In this document: piece by piece, positions 42,730 to 53,111 of the stretch
Position numbering within the stretch: the stretch's first letter is position 1
Layout of the letters: each line of letters opens with the position of its first letter
NCBI GenBank assembly: GCA_964385465.1
Contig: CAYLPJ010000018.1
Span: 1 to 64,000, forward strand
Source: CAYLPJ01 sp964385465
Lineage (GTDB): Bacteria > Planctomycetota > Phycisphaerae > SM23-33
DNA length: 64,000 nucleotides
Reading direction: 5' to 3'
The notes under the pieces: generated by a model
Seen by the model: only the letters and a program-made list of their open reading frames with translations
The model's database searches: none
What the model was told of the DNA's origin: nothing
Program-made: the position numbers and the translations under genes

Positions 42730-43995
42730 ATGCGTGCGATTGTGTACACGGTCAATCCCGTCGGCTGGGCGACGTGCTGGTGGCTCAAGCGGTTCTGGCG
42801 CGGCTGCCTCACCACGCCCCTGAACGGCTTGCGCCTCGTTGATCGGCCCGCCCCGGAGTTGCCGGGGCCCGACTGGGTGGCCGTGCGGCCGCTGCTGGCG
42901 GGCATCTGCGGGACGGACCTGGCCCTGATCGCCCAGAAGCAGCCCCCGGATTCGCTGCTCCAGGCGTTCAGTTCCCTCCCGGCGGTCATGGGGCATGAGA
43001 ATGTCTCAGTCGTGGAGGATGTGGGGGACGACGTGGATCGGTCCTGGCTCGGCCGGCGGGTCTGCGTCGAGCCGACCTTGGGCTGTACCGTTCGCGGCAT
43101 CGATCCGCCGTGTCCGCGGTGCGCCGCGGGGGACTTCGGTGCCTGCCAGAACTTCGCCGCCAACGGCGTGGGACGAAGCAAGCTGCCGCCGGGCACGAGC
43201 ATCGGCTACAACGCCCGCACCGGCGGGGCCTTCGGCGAGAGGTTCGTCGCCCACGTCAGCCAGCTCGCCCCGGTGCCCGACGGCTTGCTGGACGAACTCG
43301 CCGTGCTGACCGACCCTGTCGCATGCAGCCTCCACGCGGTGCTCCGCATGCGCCTCGACGACTGTCGCCGCGTGCTGATCTACGGCGCAGGGGTGCTCGG
43401 CCTCGCCGCCATTGCCGCCTTACGCGCCGTCGGATACACCGGCCGCATCGACGCGCTGGACGTCCACGAATACGTCGGCCGCATCGCGCTCGACTTCGGT
43501 GCCGACGACTTTCTTCGCCTGCCCGCCCCCGACGCCGAGCGGTTCGCCCGTGTCGCAGAGCGAACCGGCGCCACCGTTCAACGGGCCCGGTTCGGCAACT
43601 ACATGCTCTCCGGCGGCTACGACGCGGTCATCGACTGCGTCGGCTCGAAGGCATCGATCACCGAGACGCTGAAGTGGACGCGCAGCCGCGGCCAGAGCGT
43701 CCTGCTGGCCACCGGTCACGGGCGGGGGGTGGACATGACGCCGATCTGGTTCACGGAACTGACGGTCCTGGGGGCGTACGGGCGGCAGGTGGAGACATTC
43801 GAAGGCCGACGGATCGGAACGTACGCGCTGGTTCACGAGTTGATGGCGGCGGGGAAGTTGCCGGTGGGTGCGCTGTTGACACACACGTTTGTTCTGGGAG
43901 ACTATCGACGCGCATTCGAAGTCGGCCTGAGCAAAGCTCGCCACGGTGCCGTGAAGATCGCCCTGGATTTCCGGGGTACCACGGGGTCGGCTTGA
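42730..43995 (+). CDS. Zinc-dependent medium-chain alcohol/sugar dehydrogenase
   Basis: A 421-residue MDR family enzyme. The catalytic zinc site is signalled by GICGTDLALI (Cys) and VMGHENVSVVEDVG (His-Glu); a structural zinc site by CPRCAAGDFGAC; the NAD(P)-binding fold by VLIYGAGVLGLAAIAALRAVG. The layout resembles threonine or glucose/sorbitol dehydrogenases, but substrate cannot be assigned. An extra N-terminal stretch (about 8-30) rich in Trp is unusual. ATG 42730 fits the family start MRAIVYT. It is followed 33 bases later by purE. Confidence 0.88.
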   Translation: MRAIVYTVNPVGWATCWWLKRFWRGCLTTPLNGLRLVDRPAPELPGPDWVAVRPLLAGICGTDLALIAQKQPPDSLLQAFSSLPAVMGHENVSVVEDVGDDVDRSWLGRRVCVEPTLGCTVRGIDPPCPRCAAGDFGACQNFAANGVGRSKLPPGTSIGYNARTGGAFGERFVAHVSQLAPVPDGLLDELAVLTDPVACSLHAVLRMRLDDCRRVLIYGAGVLGLAAIAALRAVGYTGRIDALDVHEYVGRIALDFGADDFLRLPAPDAERFARVAERTGATVQRARFGNYMLSGGYDAVIDCVGSKASITETLKWTRSRGQSVLLATGHGRGVDMTPIWFTELTVLGAYGRQVETFEGRRIGTYALVHELMAAGKLPVGALLTHTFVLGDYRRAFEVGLSKARHGAVKIALDFRGTTGSA

Positions 43996-44028
43996 GACCG
44001 GTCCGGGCGCAGGACCAGGAGAGACTCG

Positions 44029-44538
44029 ATGGCCAGGAAGAAGACGACCAAGCCCCTGGTAGGCGTGGTGATGGGCAGCGACAGCGACCTTCCGACGATG
44101 CAGCGATGCCTCGACCGGCTGGAATCGCTTGGCGTGGCATACGAGGTACGGGTGATCTCCGCACACCGCACGCCTGAGATCGCTCACGAGTATGCCGCTA
44201 CGGCCACGAAACGCGGTTTGAAAGTCCTCATTGCAGCGGCGGGCATGAGCGCGGCTCTGGGCGGCGTACTGGCTGCGAACACCACGCTGCCGGTCATCGG
44301 CGTGCCCATGGCCTCCGGGCCGCTGGGGGGGATGGACGCGGCCTTGAGCACCATGCAGATGCCACCCGGCGTGCCGGTGGGCTGCATGGCTGTCGGAGAG
44401 GCCGGCGCGACGAACGCCGCCATCTTCGCCGTCCAGGTCCTCGCGACGTCAGACAATGCCCTGGCCGCCAAGCTGCGGAAAATGAAGAAGGACATGGCCG
44501 AGAAAGTCGTCGCCAAGGACGCCGCGCTGCCCCGCTAG
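44029..44538 (+). CDS. purE: N5-carboxyaminoimidazole ribonucleotide mutase PurE
   Basis: The 169-residue product is PurE of purine synthesis, which converts N5-CAIR to CAIR. Family motifs are GSDSDLPTM (about 16-24), the phosphate- and substrate-binding SAHRTPE (about 44-50), AAGMSAALGGV and PLGGMDAALSTMQMPPGVPVG with the catalytic region. The C-terminus is Lys-rich. AGGAG precedes ATG 44029. No purK is adjacent, and the neighbours are unrelated, as is usual in scattered purine genes. A convergent pseudopilin gene ends five bases downstream. Confidence 0.97.
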   Translation: MARKKTTKPLVGVVMGSDSDLPTMQRCLDRLESLGVAYEVRVISAHRTPEIAHEYAATATKRGLKVLIAAAGMSAALGGVLAANTTLPVIGVPMASGPLGGMDAALSTMQMPPGVPVGCMAVGEAGATNAAIFAVQVLATSDNALAAKLRKMKKDMAEKVVAKDAALPR

Positions 44539-44542
44539 GCAT

Positions 44543-45064
44543 TCACGGCCGCAGCGAAGGCGGGAGCTCGCCCACGGTGCCGGAGAGGCCGGCATCGAAC
44601 TGCTTGGCCCCAATGGCGGTGTTGGGGCTGATCAGGCAGGTGGCAGTGCAGTAATACCACCCGGTCTTGCCATCACGCGGCGGCGTCTCGCTCGTTCCGA
44701 AAGCGACGTCCTCGGCCACGCCGCTGGCGGCGTAGGGATTGGTGGGCCACTCGTTCATGTACGGCCCGCAGGACCCGGCCGCATCAAGATCGCCGGCGGC
44801 ATTGGTCCGACCGGTCAGGCGGGTGACGAGGTTGCCGGTGTCGAGCTTGCCGGCGGAGTCCAGATGCGGTCCCTTTCCGCCGTGCTGGAGGCGGTAGAGT
44901 TGGATCTGGCGGCGGAGCATCTGGAGGTCGGTCTCGAGGGCGCTGTCCCTGGCGGTGTTGGATGCGTCCATGAAGCGGGGGACGACCATCGCCGCGATGA
45001 TGGCGAGCATCGTCACGACGATGAGTATCTCAAGCAGCGAGAAGCCTTGCCTTCGGCAGGCCAT
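44543..45064 (-). CDS. GspG-like pseudopilin
   Basis: A 173-residue protein starting MACRRQGFSLLEILIVVTMLAIIAAMVVPRF, a type II secretion pseudopilin signature with cleavage before Phe8 and the Glu at +5. The rest has the GspG-like MLRRQIQLYRLQHGG and a loop with YMNEWPTNPYA. It would be processed by prepilin peptidase and form the pseudopilus. It lies 133 bases downstream of GspB-like and ExeA-like genes on the same strand, so the three may act together. The 45065-45197 gap shows nothing convincing. Confidence 0.9.
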   Translation of the reverse strand: MACRRQGFSLLEILIVVTMLAIIAAMVVPRFMDASNTARDSALETDLQMLRRQIQLYRLQHGGKGPHLDSAGKLDTGNLVTRLTGRTNAAGDLDAAGSCGPYMNEWPTNPYAASGVAEDVAFGTSETPPRDGKTGWYYCTATCLISPNTAIGAKQFDAGLSGTVGELPPSLRP

Positions 45065-45197
45065 CCGACTGTCCCTTCATGCTGCCGTCACGGCAGCGAT
45101 CCCTGGCACGAACCCGTTCGCATGAATCCGATATCCACCTTATCGCCTTGCGGGCGAATGCACTTAAACAGTTCTCCGGTCCCTCCCCGGCCGGCCC

Positions 45198-46268
45198 TCA
45201 CATTCGTAGCGTCACCCGCTTGCCTCCGGGGCCCACAAGCACGACGTGATAGGCGCCGATCTCCACGATCCGCGCCCCCCGGATGCTCTGGCCCTCGCGA
45301 TAGGCCCCGCCATTGATCAGCGCCATGTTGCCGTCCGGCCCGCGGATGATCGCGCTGACGTGTAGTCCGCTGAGGTTTGTTCCGCCCCCGATCCGGATCG
45401 GCGCCGGTTTGCCCCCGGAGGCAGCGGACGAGGGGGTCGGGGAAGGCTTGGGCTTCCGCCGCGGCTTGGGGGGCGACGGAGCCTTCTCACTCGGCCGGCT
45501 GGTCGCCGCGGCGGGGCGCGTCGTCGGTTGCGGGGACTTCTTTGGGCTCCCCGGCGTCTTGTCCGTGATGCTGCCCGAGCGTCCGGCGGAGGTCGCTGCG
45601 GGCCCCACATCCCGCGGCTCGGGCTGCGGCTCCGTGTCTTTCCGGGGACTTCTGCCGTCCCCGCCGAACGCCGAGGCGGCCTTGCCCATCATCGCAGCGG
45701 CGAGCACGCGAACGGTATCGGTAACGTCTCGGCCGGAGGGTTGGGTCGGCTCCGCCGGGGCCGAGGTGGCCCCGTCCTGGCAGTTGGACATGTCGTCGTC
45801 CTGCTCGAAGGCCATCGCCCGTCGGCCGGGATCGGTGTGCAGCGGCTGCTCGGGTCGCAGGTCGTCGTGAGAATCCTGCGAGCCGGCAGGATCCTCGAGA
45901 CTGCGGCCCCGGGCGGCGAGGACCTCGGCAGGGGGCCCGGCCGGCCGACTTGACGGCAGGGCGCCCTTCGTGCTCTCAGATGCCTGGGCCGTGTTCGCTT
46001 GGGCGGCATCGGCCGATTGCGGCCCCCCTCCGGCTCGCCAGTCCAGCAGGAGCAGCACGCCCCCGCCGGCAGCGGCGAGCAGCAGCAGGATCGAGACCAG
46101 CAGCATGACCGGGAACCCCTTGCGGGGGGGAGTGGGCTCCGGCGGCGGCGCCGGGGGCGGCGGGCCGTCGTCCTCCCCGGCCGGCAGGACCGTGAGGTTG
46201 TCGAAGTACGGCGATCGCTTGAGCTTGTCGGCCTCGGCCCGCTTGAGGGCCTCGTTGATCAGGCTCAT
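45198..46268 (-). CDS. GspB/ExeB-like protein with proline-rich linker
   Basis: This 356-residue protein begins MSLINEALKRAEADK, the usual start of GspB-type proteins, followed by one membrane helix (about 52-75), a long Pro/Ala/Ser-rich linker (about 80-290) and a GspB C-terminal domain (about 292-356) with SGLHVSAIIRGPDGNMALINGGAYREGQ. In Aeromonas ExeA-ExeB help assemble the type II secretin. Its ATG overlaps the ExeA-like stop (TGATG), so the pair is coupled. Confidence 0.9.
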   Translation of the reverse strand: MSLINEALKRAEADKLKRSPYFDNLTVLPAGEDDGPPPPAPPPEPTPPRKGFPVMLLVSILLLLAAAGGGVLLLLDWRAGGGPQSADAAQANTAQASESTKGALPSSRPAGPPAEVLAARGRSLEDPAGSQDSHDDLRPEQPLHTDPGRRAMAFEQDDDMSNCQDGATSAPAEPTQPSGRDVTDTVRVLAAAMMGKAASAFGGDGRSPRKDTEPQPEPRDVGPAATSAGRSGSITDKTPGSPKKSPQPTTRPAAATSRPSEKAPSPPKPRRKPKPSPTPSSAASGGKPAPIRIGGGTNLSGLHVSAIIRGPDGNMALINGGAYREGQSIRGARIVEIGAYHVVLVGPGGKRVTLRM

Positions 46269-47089
46269 CAGCCTGCCTCCTTCAACTCGTTGAGGGCCGT
46301 CAAGACGATCCGCCGGTCGATGGTCGTGGTCCGGTACACATAGCCCGCCAGCAGCGCCTTGTCACCGATCGCGTTGACCAGTCGCGGCGTGCCCTGGCTG
46401 TAGCGGTAGATCTCCTTGACGGCCGCGTAGTCGAACCGCACACAGGCGGAGTCGCGGTCGTCCTGTCCGGCGACCTGGAGGCGGTGGCGGATATACTCGG
46501 CGGTGTCATCGGCCGTCATGTTCTTGAGGTGGTATCGGACGGTGATCCGCTGGGCGAGTTGGCGAAGGGCGGGGTTGTTCAGCGTGGTCCGCAGTTCCGG
46601 CTGGCCGACCAGAACGATCTGGAGGAGCTTCTGCCGCTCGGTTTCGAGGTTGCTCAGCAGGCGAACCATCTCGAGGGCGCTGACGGTCATGTCCTGCGCC
46701 TCGTCGATGATGAGCACGGCGTCCTGGCCGACGGAATTGATCCGCAGGAGAAACTCGTTGAGCAGGCGGAGATAGCCGAGGCGGTCCTTCCGCTTGGTAC
46801 GGATGCCGAACTCCTCGACGATCGCGCGGAGCAGTTGGGTCTCGGTCAGCATGGGGTTGAGGATCAGGGCGGTGTGGTAGTCCTCGCCGAGCCGATGGAG
46901 CAGGGCGCGGCAGAGCGTGGTCTTGCCCGCCCCGACCTCGCCTGTCAGGCACGTGAAGCCCTTGCGCTGTTGGATGCCGTACATCAAGTGGTCCATCGCC
47001 TCGCGGTGCTGGTCTGTGAGGTACAGGTACCGCGGGTCCGGGGTGATGTTGAACGGCTCCTCGCGCAGACGGAAGTAGTCCTTATACAT
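46268..47089 (-). CDS. ExeA/GspA-type AAA ATPase
   Basis: A 273-residue ATPase that starts MYKDYFRLREEPFNITPDPRYLY, diagnostic for ExeA/TadA-like GspA proteins. It has Walker A GEVGAGKT (about 49-56), Walker B LIIDEAQDM and a sensor region VLVGQPEL. ExeA with ExeB binds peptidoglycan and promotes secretin assembly; here the protein lacks the C-terminal peptidoglycan-binding domain, so it is the short form. Coupled to the GspB-like gene by a TGATG overlap. Confidence 0.92.
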   Translation of the reverse strand: MYKDYFRLREEPFNITPDPRYLYLTDQHREAMDHLMYGIQQRKGFTCLTGEVGAGKTTLCRALLHRLGEDYHTALILNPMLTETQLLRAIVEEFGIRTKRKDRLGYLRLLNEFLLRINSVGQDAVLIIDEAQDMTVSALEMVRLLSNLETERQKLLQIVLVGQPELRTTLNNPALRQLAQRITVRYHLKNMTADDTAEYIRHRLQVAGQDDRDSACVRFDYAAVKEIYRYSQGTPRLVNAIGDKALLAGYVYRTTTIDRRIVLTALNELKEAG

Positions 47090-47254
47090 CGTTCGTCGCG
47101 CTCCTCTGGCACGGATTCCGGTTCGTCGGCGGCGCGGGCGCCTCGCCCGCCACGCGTTACTTCGGCACGGGGGCGGACCCACTTAATCAGCAAATCCGGC
47201 ACTACCGGACCGTCTGTCCGGGTTCCCCGGCTGGCTCGCGGCGTACCCGTCCGC

Positions 47255-47260
47255 TACAAT
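47255..47260 (+). promoter_or_regulatory. Candidate -10 element giving a leaderless transcript
   Basis: TACAAT lies with six bases between it and the ATG at 47267, so transcription would start at the initiation codon. No good -35 is visible. Confidence 0.4.
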
Positions 47261-47266
47261 GAGGCG

Positions 47267-47650
47267 ATGTGGTCGGAGATGGCGAGCCTGGCCGCCCGGG
47301 TGCCCGCGGAGGGCCTGCGCCAGTTGCTGATCGGCGCGGGCCTGTTGGCGGCACTTCTGGTGATCGGGCTGATCATCGTGCCCTGGATACGCCGGCGGTA
47401 CCACGGCGAAGGCGGGGGGAGCGAGGGCGCGATCTTCGACATCGAGCGTCTCGAGGCCATGCGGCGGCGGGGGGAGATGAGCGACGAGGAATTCCGCAAG
47501 CTGCGGCGTGTGGCGCTGGGACTGGACGCTCCCGGCGAAAACGCCGATAATCCGACAGCGACGGGCGGCAGGGCGACGAACGTCCGGCCCGAAGGGCCCA
47601 ACGAGGACGGCGATGCAGCCGAGGGCGACACGGACGGGCGAGAGGAGTAG
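47267..47650 (+). CDS. Small membrane protein with SHOCT-like domain
   Basis: The 127-residue protein has one membrane helix (about 18-40), a short basic cytoplasmic segment, a SHOCT-like helical hairpin (IFDIERLEAMRRRGEMSDEEFRKLRRVALG, about 57-87, split here for description) and an acidic Gly/Glu-rich tail. SHOCT domains mediate oligomerisation and often sit at membranes. It lies two bases upstream of clpX on the same strand and is probably co-transcribed with it, although no functional link is known. Confidence 0.75.
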   Translation: MWSEMASLAARVPAEGLRQLLIGAGLLAALLVIGLIIVPWIRRRYHGEGGGSEGAIFDIERLEAMRRRGEMSDEEFRKLRRVALGLDAPGENADNPTATGGRATNVRPEGPNEDGDAAEGDTDGREE

Positions 47651-47652
47651 CG

Positions 47653-48981
<1,329 letters not shown>

Positions 48982-48999
48982 TACCCGCTGCCGGCCGCG

Positions 49000-50052
49000 C
49001 TAGGCTTCCACGATGACGCTGGCGGCCTCTCCCTGGCCGATCGGCTCGATCCGGACCGCCCGCCCGGTAAGCCGGGAGACCACCGCCGCGTTCGTGTGCA
49101 GGTGATCGGTCGCGCGATCCGTGACGTAGCGGCTATCGCCGGGGGCGAGGGCGGCCAGCGTCAGCAGTTGCTCGGCGGCGTGATGGTCCACGGACGCGGG
49201 GGTCTCCAGGAATGCCTGCAAGGCGTCCACGGCTTCATCGGCAACGCGTTCGGCGGGCTTGGACCGGGCGCCGAGGGCGCCGAACCCGGCCACCGACCGC
49301 GCGAACACCGCCCGAAGGAAGACCACCGTCCCCGGCGAGAAGGTCTCCCAGACGCTCTGCCTGATCGATGTCTTCCGCCCGATGGCGGAGAACCGCTCGA
49401 CCGCGTGGTTGCTCTGTCGCTCGATGATGTGTGCGGCCAGGGAATAGCTCGCGGCCGAGAGGCCGTCGATGTGGCGCAGCGTCCCGCGTTCGGTGAGCCG
49501 GAGCGGGACGAGGTTCTCAGCGGCCTCGACGCCCTGAACCTGGAGCCTGATTTCTCCCCCGCCGCCGGGATAGAAGCCGGCGCGGCGCATCTCGAAGTAC
49601 GCCTGGACGTTGACCGTGGCCGCGAGGGCCCCGTACACGTCGCGGAGGTACTCGAAGCACGGAGCAAGGGGGTTATGGGTTCCGCCGGTGACGGTCACGT
49701 CCGATGTGCCTTCGGCGATCGCCAGGGCAGGCAGGATGGTCTGAAGGACCAGCGGCCCCGATCCCGCCGTGCCGATATCGAAGCGGTACTGCCCCGCGCG
49801 GCGCTGCCCGGGGGCGAAGGTGATCTCCGTCGAGCCGATGGCCGCGCCGGTGAGCGTCGCGTCACAGACGGCTGCGGCGGCGCGGACGGCGGCGAGATGC
49901 TGGGGGCGCAGGCCCGGGCGCTGCCGTCCGGCACGGACATTCTCTACGCGCACGGGCATGGCGAGGGCGGCAGCCAGTCCCACGCTGGTGCGGAGGATTT
50001 GCCCGCCGCCCTCGCCCTGGGAGCCGTCGATGACGATGGTGGCCTCGCTCAC
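49000..50052 (-). CDS. rtcA: RNA 3'-terminal phosphate cyclase RtcA
   Basis: The 350-residue protein opens VSEATIVIDGSQGEGGGQILRT, the RtcA signature, and has GFYPGGGGEI and the catalytic histidine region DHHAAEQLL. It converts RNA 3'-phosphate to 2',3'-cyclic phosphate through covalent AMP, in RNA repair. The start is GTG 50052, shown by AGGAG five bases upstream. No RtcB ligase or RtcR regulator is adjacent. It converges with clpX and starts about 30 bases after the sugar isomerase gene ends on the same strand. Confidence 0.95.
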   Translation of the reverse strand: MSEATIVIDGSQGEGGGQILRTSVGLAAALAMPVRVENVRAGRQRPGLRPQHLAAVRAAAAVCDATLTGAAIGSTEITFAPGQRRAGQYRFDIGTAGSGPLVLQTILPALAIAEGTSDVTVTGGTHNPLAPCFEYLRDVYGALAATVNVQAYFEMRRAGFYPGGGGEIRLQVQGVEAAENLVPLRLTERGTLRHIDGLSAASYSLAAHIIERQSNHAVERFSAIGRKTSIRQSVWETFSPGTVVFLRAVFARSVAGFGALGARSKPAERVADEAVDALQAFLETPASVDHHAAEQLLTLAALAPGDSRYVTDRATDHLHTNAAVVSRLTGRAVRIEPIGQGEAASVIVEA

Positions 50053-50081
50053 GGGGGCTCCTGCACCGCTTGGACGACCGG

Positions 50082-51305
50082 TCAGGCGTAGCTGGACCCG
50101 CCGTCGAGACCCAGGGACCTGCGTTTCTCGATCCGCTCCGGTGCGACGCGGGACTCGTAGTTGCTCTTGCGGTAGGCCTCCAGCGGGTTGGCGGAGACGC
50201 CCAACTCCTTGCGGACCGCTTTCAGCAGGGGGGTGACGTCCGTCAGGAACGCCCCCCGAAGGGCCTCCTCCGCCGCGACGGTGTCCTCGTCGGCCTGCGC
50301 CCGGGCGAGGTGCTCGCGATCGACGCAGAGGGCCTTGGCCATCAACGTCTGGACCATGCAGACCGTCTGGACCATCGCCTCGACCTTGGGCTTGACCGCG
50401 TGGGACTGGTCGATCATCCACGCGATGTCCACGTCCTTGCCTTTCTCCCACTCCCAGGCGACGATCTCGTTGAAGATGCGGAACGCCTGGTAGGGATCGA
50501 TCGAGCCGACCGTGAGGTCGTCGTCGGCGTACTTGCGGTCGTTGAAGTGGAAGCCGCCCAGCATGTTCTCGTCCAGAAGCCAGGCGACGATCTGCTCGAT
50601 GTTGCATCCGGGGAGATGGTGGCCCGTGTCCACCAGTACCTTGGCCTTGGACCCGCAGGCCTTGGCGAAGATATAGCTGCTGCCCCAATCGAAGAAGTCG
50701 GTGAAGTACGTCGCCGGCTCGAAGGGCTTGTATTCGATCAGCAGCACGCCGTCGCGCGGCAGGGCGTCGTGGACCTTCTTGAGGGCCTTGGTTGCCCAAC
50801 TCTTGCGCTGGCGGATGTCCGCCTGTCCGGGATAGTTCGCCCCGTCAGCGACCCACAGCGACAGGTACCGCGTGTCCACCGCCCTGAGGATCTCGACGGA
50901 ATCCAGCATGTGCTTGACCGCCCGACGGCGGATCTTCGAGTCCCGGTTCGTCAGCGATCCGTTCTTGTACTCCTGATCCTGGAAAACGTTCGGGTTGATT
51001 GCGCCGATCTTCACGCCGTGACGCCCCGCCAGTTCTTCCACGGCCGGGTCGTAGCCGTTGGGGAAATCCCACAAGACGTGCACCGCGACCGCCGGGGTGA
51101 TGCCCGTCACCTCGTGGGTCATGCCGGCGTCTGCGAGCTTGTCCTCCAGGTCAACGGCTGCCGACTCCTGCATCCACTTGCCGAACCGCGTCCCGGTATC
51201 GGCGTAGCCCCACGAAGGCACCTCGATCTGGAACCGCAGCAGGCGCTGGATCGCCTTCTCGGCGGCGTTCGAGGAGAGCCCGCACATGCCTCGTTTCTTG
51301 GCCAT
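50082..51305 (-). CDS. L-rhamnose isomerase-like sugar isomerase
   Basis: A 407-residue TIM-barrel isomerase. Metal- and substrate-binding segments appear in order: LIEYKPFEPATY (Glu/Lys), LVDTGHHLPGCNIE (Asp-His), LGGFHFNDRKYADDDL (His-Asn-Asp) and near the end VAPERIEKRRSLG. These match the Pseudomonas stutzeri-type rhamnose isomerase group, which accept several aldoses. No signal peptide is present. ATG 51305 is preceded by AAGGAG at seven bases. No rhamnulokinase or aldolase is next to it, so the physiological sugar is uncertain. Confidence 0.88.
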   Translation of the reverse strand: MAKKRGMCGLSSNAAEKAIQRLLRFQIEVPSWGYADTGTRFGKWMQESAAVDLEDKLADAGMTHEVTGITPAVAVHVLWDFPNGYDPAVEELAGRHGVKIGAINPNVFQDQEYKNGSLTNRDSKIRRRAVKHMLDSVEILRAVDTRYLSLWVADGANYPGQADIRQRKSWATKALKKVHDALPRDGVLLIEYKPFEPATYFTDFFDWGSSYIFAKACGSKAKVLVDTGHHLPGCNIEQIVAWLLDENMLGGFHFNDRKYADDDLTVGSIDPYQAFRIFNEIVAWEWEKGKDVDIAWMIDQSHAVKPKVEAMVQTVCMVQTLMAKALCVDREHLARAQADEDTVAAEEALRGAFLTDVTPLLKAVRKELGVSANPLEAYRKSNYESRVAPERIEKRRSLGLDGGSSYA

Positions 51306-51396
51306 GAATCGCTCCTTGACTGATGATCCGATGGGGCACTGTACGGCGTTGCCCATGCAAGATCAATGCCCGCCTGCCGAATCGGCCGCCAGCGCC

Positions 51397-51424
51397 TTGC
51401 CGACCGCCGCTGTCGCCTTACAAT
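51397..51424 (+). promoter_or_regulatory. Candidate promoter for the PP2C regulator
   Basis: TTGCCG (51397-51402) and TACAAT (51419-51424) are 16 bases apart; the start site would fall about ten bases before ATG 51441. Confidence 0.5.
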
Positions 51425-51440
51425 AGCGGAGCCGTGAACA

Positions 51441-53039
51441 ATGCTGTCTATTGAGGCATCCGACGCCGTGGCTGTCGTAACAGATTATCTCGCGCAGGAG
51501 TCGCTCCAGCGCCTTCAGGACGAATTCGTTTCCGCCCTGGGCCTCCCCATCCGCGTGTGCTCGCCGGCCGGCGAGCCGCTGACCCGTCCGTCACCGGTCG
51601 ACGAGCCCGCCAATCGTCGATCGTCTGATGCCGCCGACGTGCCCATCCAGTTGGAGGGGGAACTGCTGGGTCGAATCGTGGTCCCGGCGATCGAGGGCGA
51701 CGAGCAGTGTCCGGACGCCGAGAGCACCGAGCGGATGCTCCGCCTGATGGCCAGCGTGATCGCCAGGCGATGGAACCGCCAGCGGCTCTTGCGGACGCGC
51801 ATCGCTGAACTGGCGACCATGTACCGCCTGACTGCCGAATTCACCGGGCGCCGGAGCCTCCAGGCGGTGCTGGACCTCGTGGCGCGAACGGTGACCGACC
51901 TGCTCGGCGCCAAGGCCTGCTCCCTGCGCATGCTGAACCCCGACCGCAAGGAGTTGAAGATCGCCGCGGTGGCCAATCTCTCGCAGGAGTACCTCACCAA
52001 GGGCCCGATCCTGATCTCCGAAAGCGTGATTGACCAGGAGGTCATCCGCGACGGGCGGACCGTTTACATCCCTGACATGCGGAGCGACGAGCGCGTTCGC
52101 TACACGGCCGAGGCACGCCGCGAGGGCATCGTCAGCGGGCTCTGTGCGCCGCTGGTCTATAAGGGCGATTGCGAGGGCGTCCTTCGCGTCTACATGGCGG
52201 AGCAGCACGAATTCGACTGGTACGAGCGATCCCTGCTTCAGGCGGTGGCAGCCCAGGCCGCGGCGGCGATCGTCAACGCCCGTTTGTACCAGGAGGCTGT
52301 CCGTGGGGCGAATCTCCAGCGGCACGTGAACATGGCCGCGGAGGTCCAGCGGCGGATGTTCCCGGCCGAGCCGCCCCGGCTGGAGGGCTTCGAGATCGCC
52401 ACCCATTACACGCCGTGTTTCGAGCTGGGCGGCGACTTCTACGATTTCCACCGCTTCGACGCCCAGAACGCCGGCGTGGCGGTCTGTGACGTGGTGGGCA
52501 AGGGCGTGCGGGCGTCGCTGCTGATGGCATCGCTGCGGGCGTCGCTCCGCGCCCATGCCTCGAACATCTACGAGCTGTCCGAGGTGGTCTCGCGGGTGAA
52601 CACGGACCTGTGCGCCGACACGGCCATCAGCGACTTCGCGACGCTGTTCTACGGCGTGATCGACGCGGGCAACCGCCGGTTCACCTACGCCAACGCCGGA
52701 CACACACCGGCGCTGCTGGTCCGCGACGGTGCCTGCTGCCACCTGACGACCGGCGGCGGGGTGCTGGGGCTCTCGGAGGAGTTCACGTGGAGGCACGACA
52801 GCATGATGTTCGCGCCGGGGGACCTGATCCTTATTTACACCGACGGGCTCACGGAGGCGCTAAACTTCGACGATGAGCAATTCGGGCTTCGGCGCGTCGA
52901 GCAGACGGCCCTGGCCGCGATCGGCAAGCAGCTCAACGCCGAGGGAATCCTTCGGCATGTTCTATGGGAACTGCACCATCATACAGGACTTCAAACGCAG
53001 CTTGACGACTTGACATTGGTCGCGATTCGGGCTTTATAG
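51441..53039 (+). CDS. GAF-domain PP2C (RsbU/SpoIIE-type) serine phosphatase
   Basis: A 532-residue soluble protein with an N-terminal PocR-like or sensor region (about 10-105), a GAF domain (about 125-285) and a C-terminal PP2C-SIG phosphatase (about 305-530). Catalytic aspartates are visible in GGDFYDFHRF, AVCDVVGKGV, IYTDGLTEA and DDLTLVAIRAL. The QRRMFPAEPP segment before it is the linker helix typical of RsbU regulators. Such phosphatases dephosphorylate anti-sigma-factor antagonists in stress and partner-switching pathways. No anti-sigma factor or STAS protein is adjacent. Confidence 0.93.
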   Translation: MLSIEASDAVAVVTDYLAQESLQRLQDEFVSALGLPIRVCSPAGEPLTRPSPVDEPANRRSSDAADVPIQLEGELLGRIVVPAIEGDEQCPDAESTERMLRLMASVIARRWNRQRLLRTRIAELATMYRLTAEFTGRRSLQAVLDLVARTVTDLLGAKACSLRMLNPDRKELKIAAVANLSQEYLTKGPILISESVIDQEVIRDGRTVYIPDMRSDERVRYTAEARREGIVSGLCAPLVYKGDCEGVLRVYMAEQHEFDWYERSLLQAVAAQAAAAIVNARLYQEAVRGANLQRHVNMAAEVQRRMFPAEPPRLEGFEIATHYTPCFELGGDFYDFHRFDAQNAGVAVCDVVGKGVRASLLMASLRASLRAHASNIYELSEVVSRVNTDLCADTAISDFATLFYGVIDAGNRRFTYANAGHTPALLVRDGACCHLTTGGGVLGLSEEFTWRHDSMMFAPGDLILIYTDGLTEALNFDDEQFGLRRVEQTALAAIGKQLNAEGILRHVLWELHHHTGLQTQLDDLTLVAIRAL

Positions 53040-53111
53040 AGGATTCCGCGGGTCGGTTGGATGCCGCCTGCGCGAGTCAGGGCGAACACAGATAGGAGAC
53101 ATAGGTGGTCT

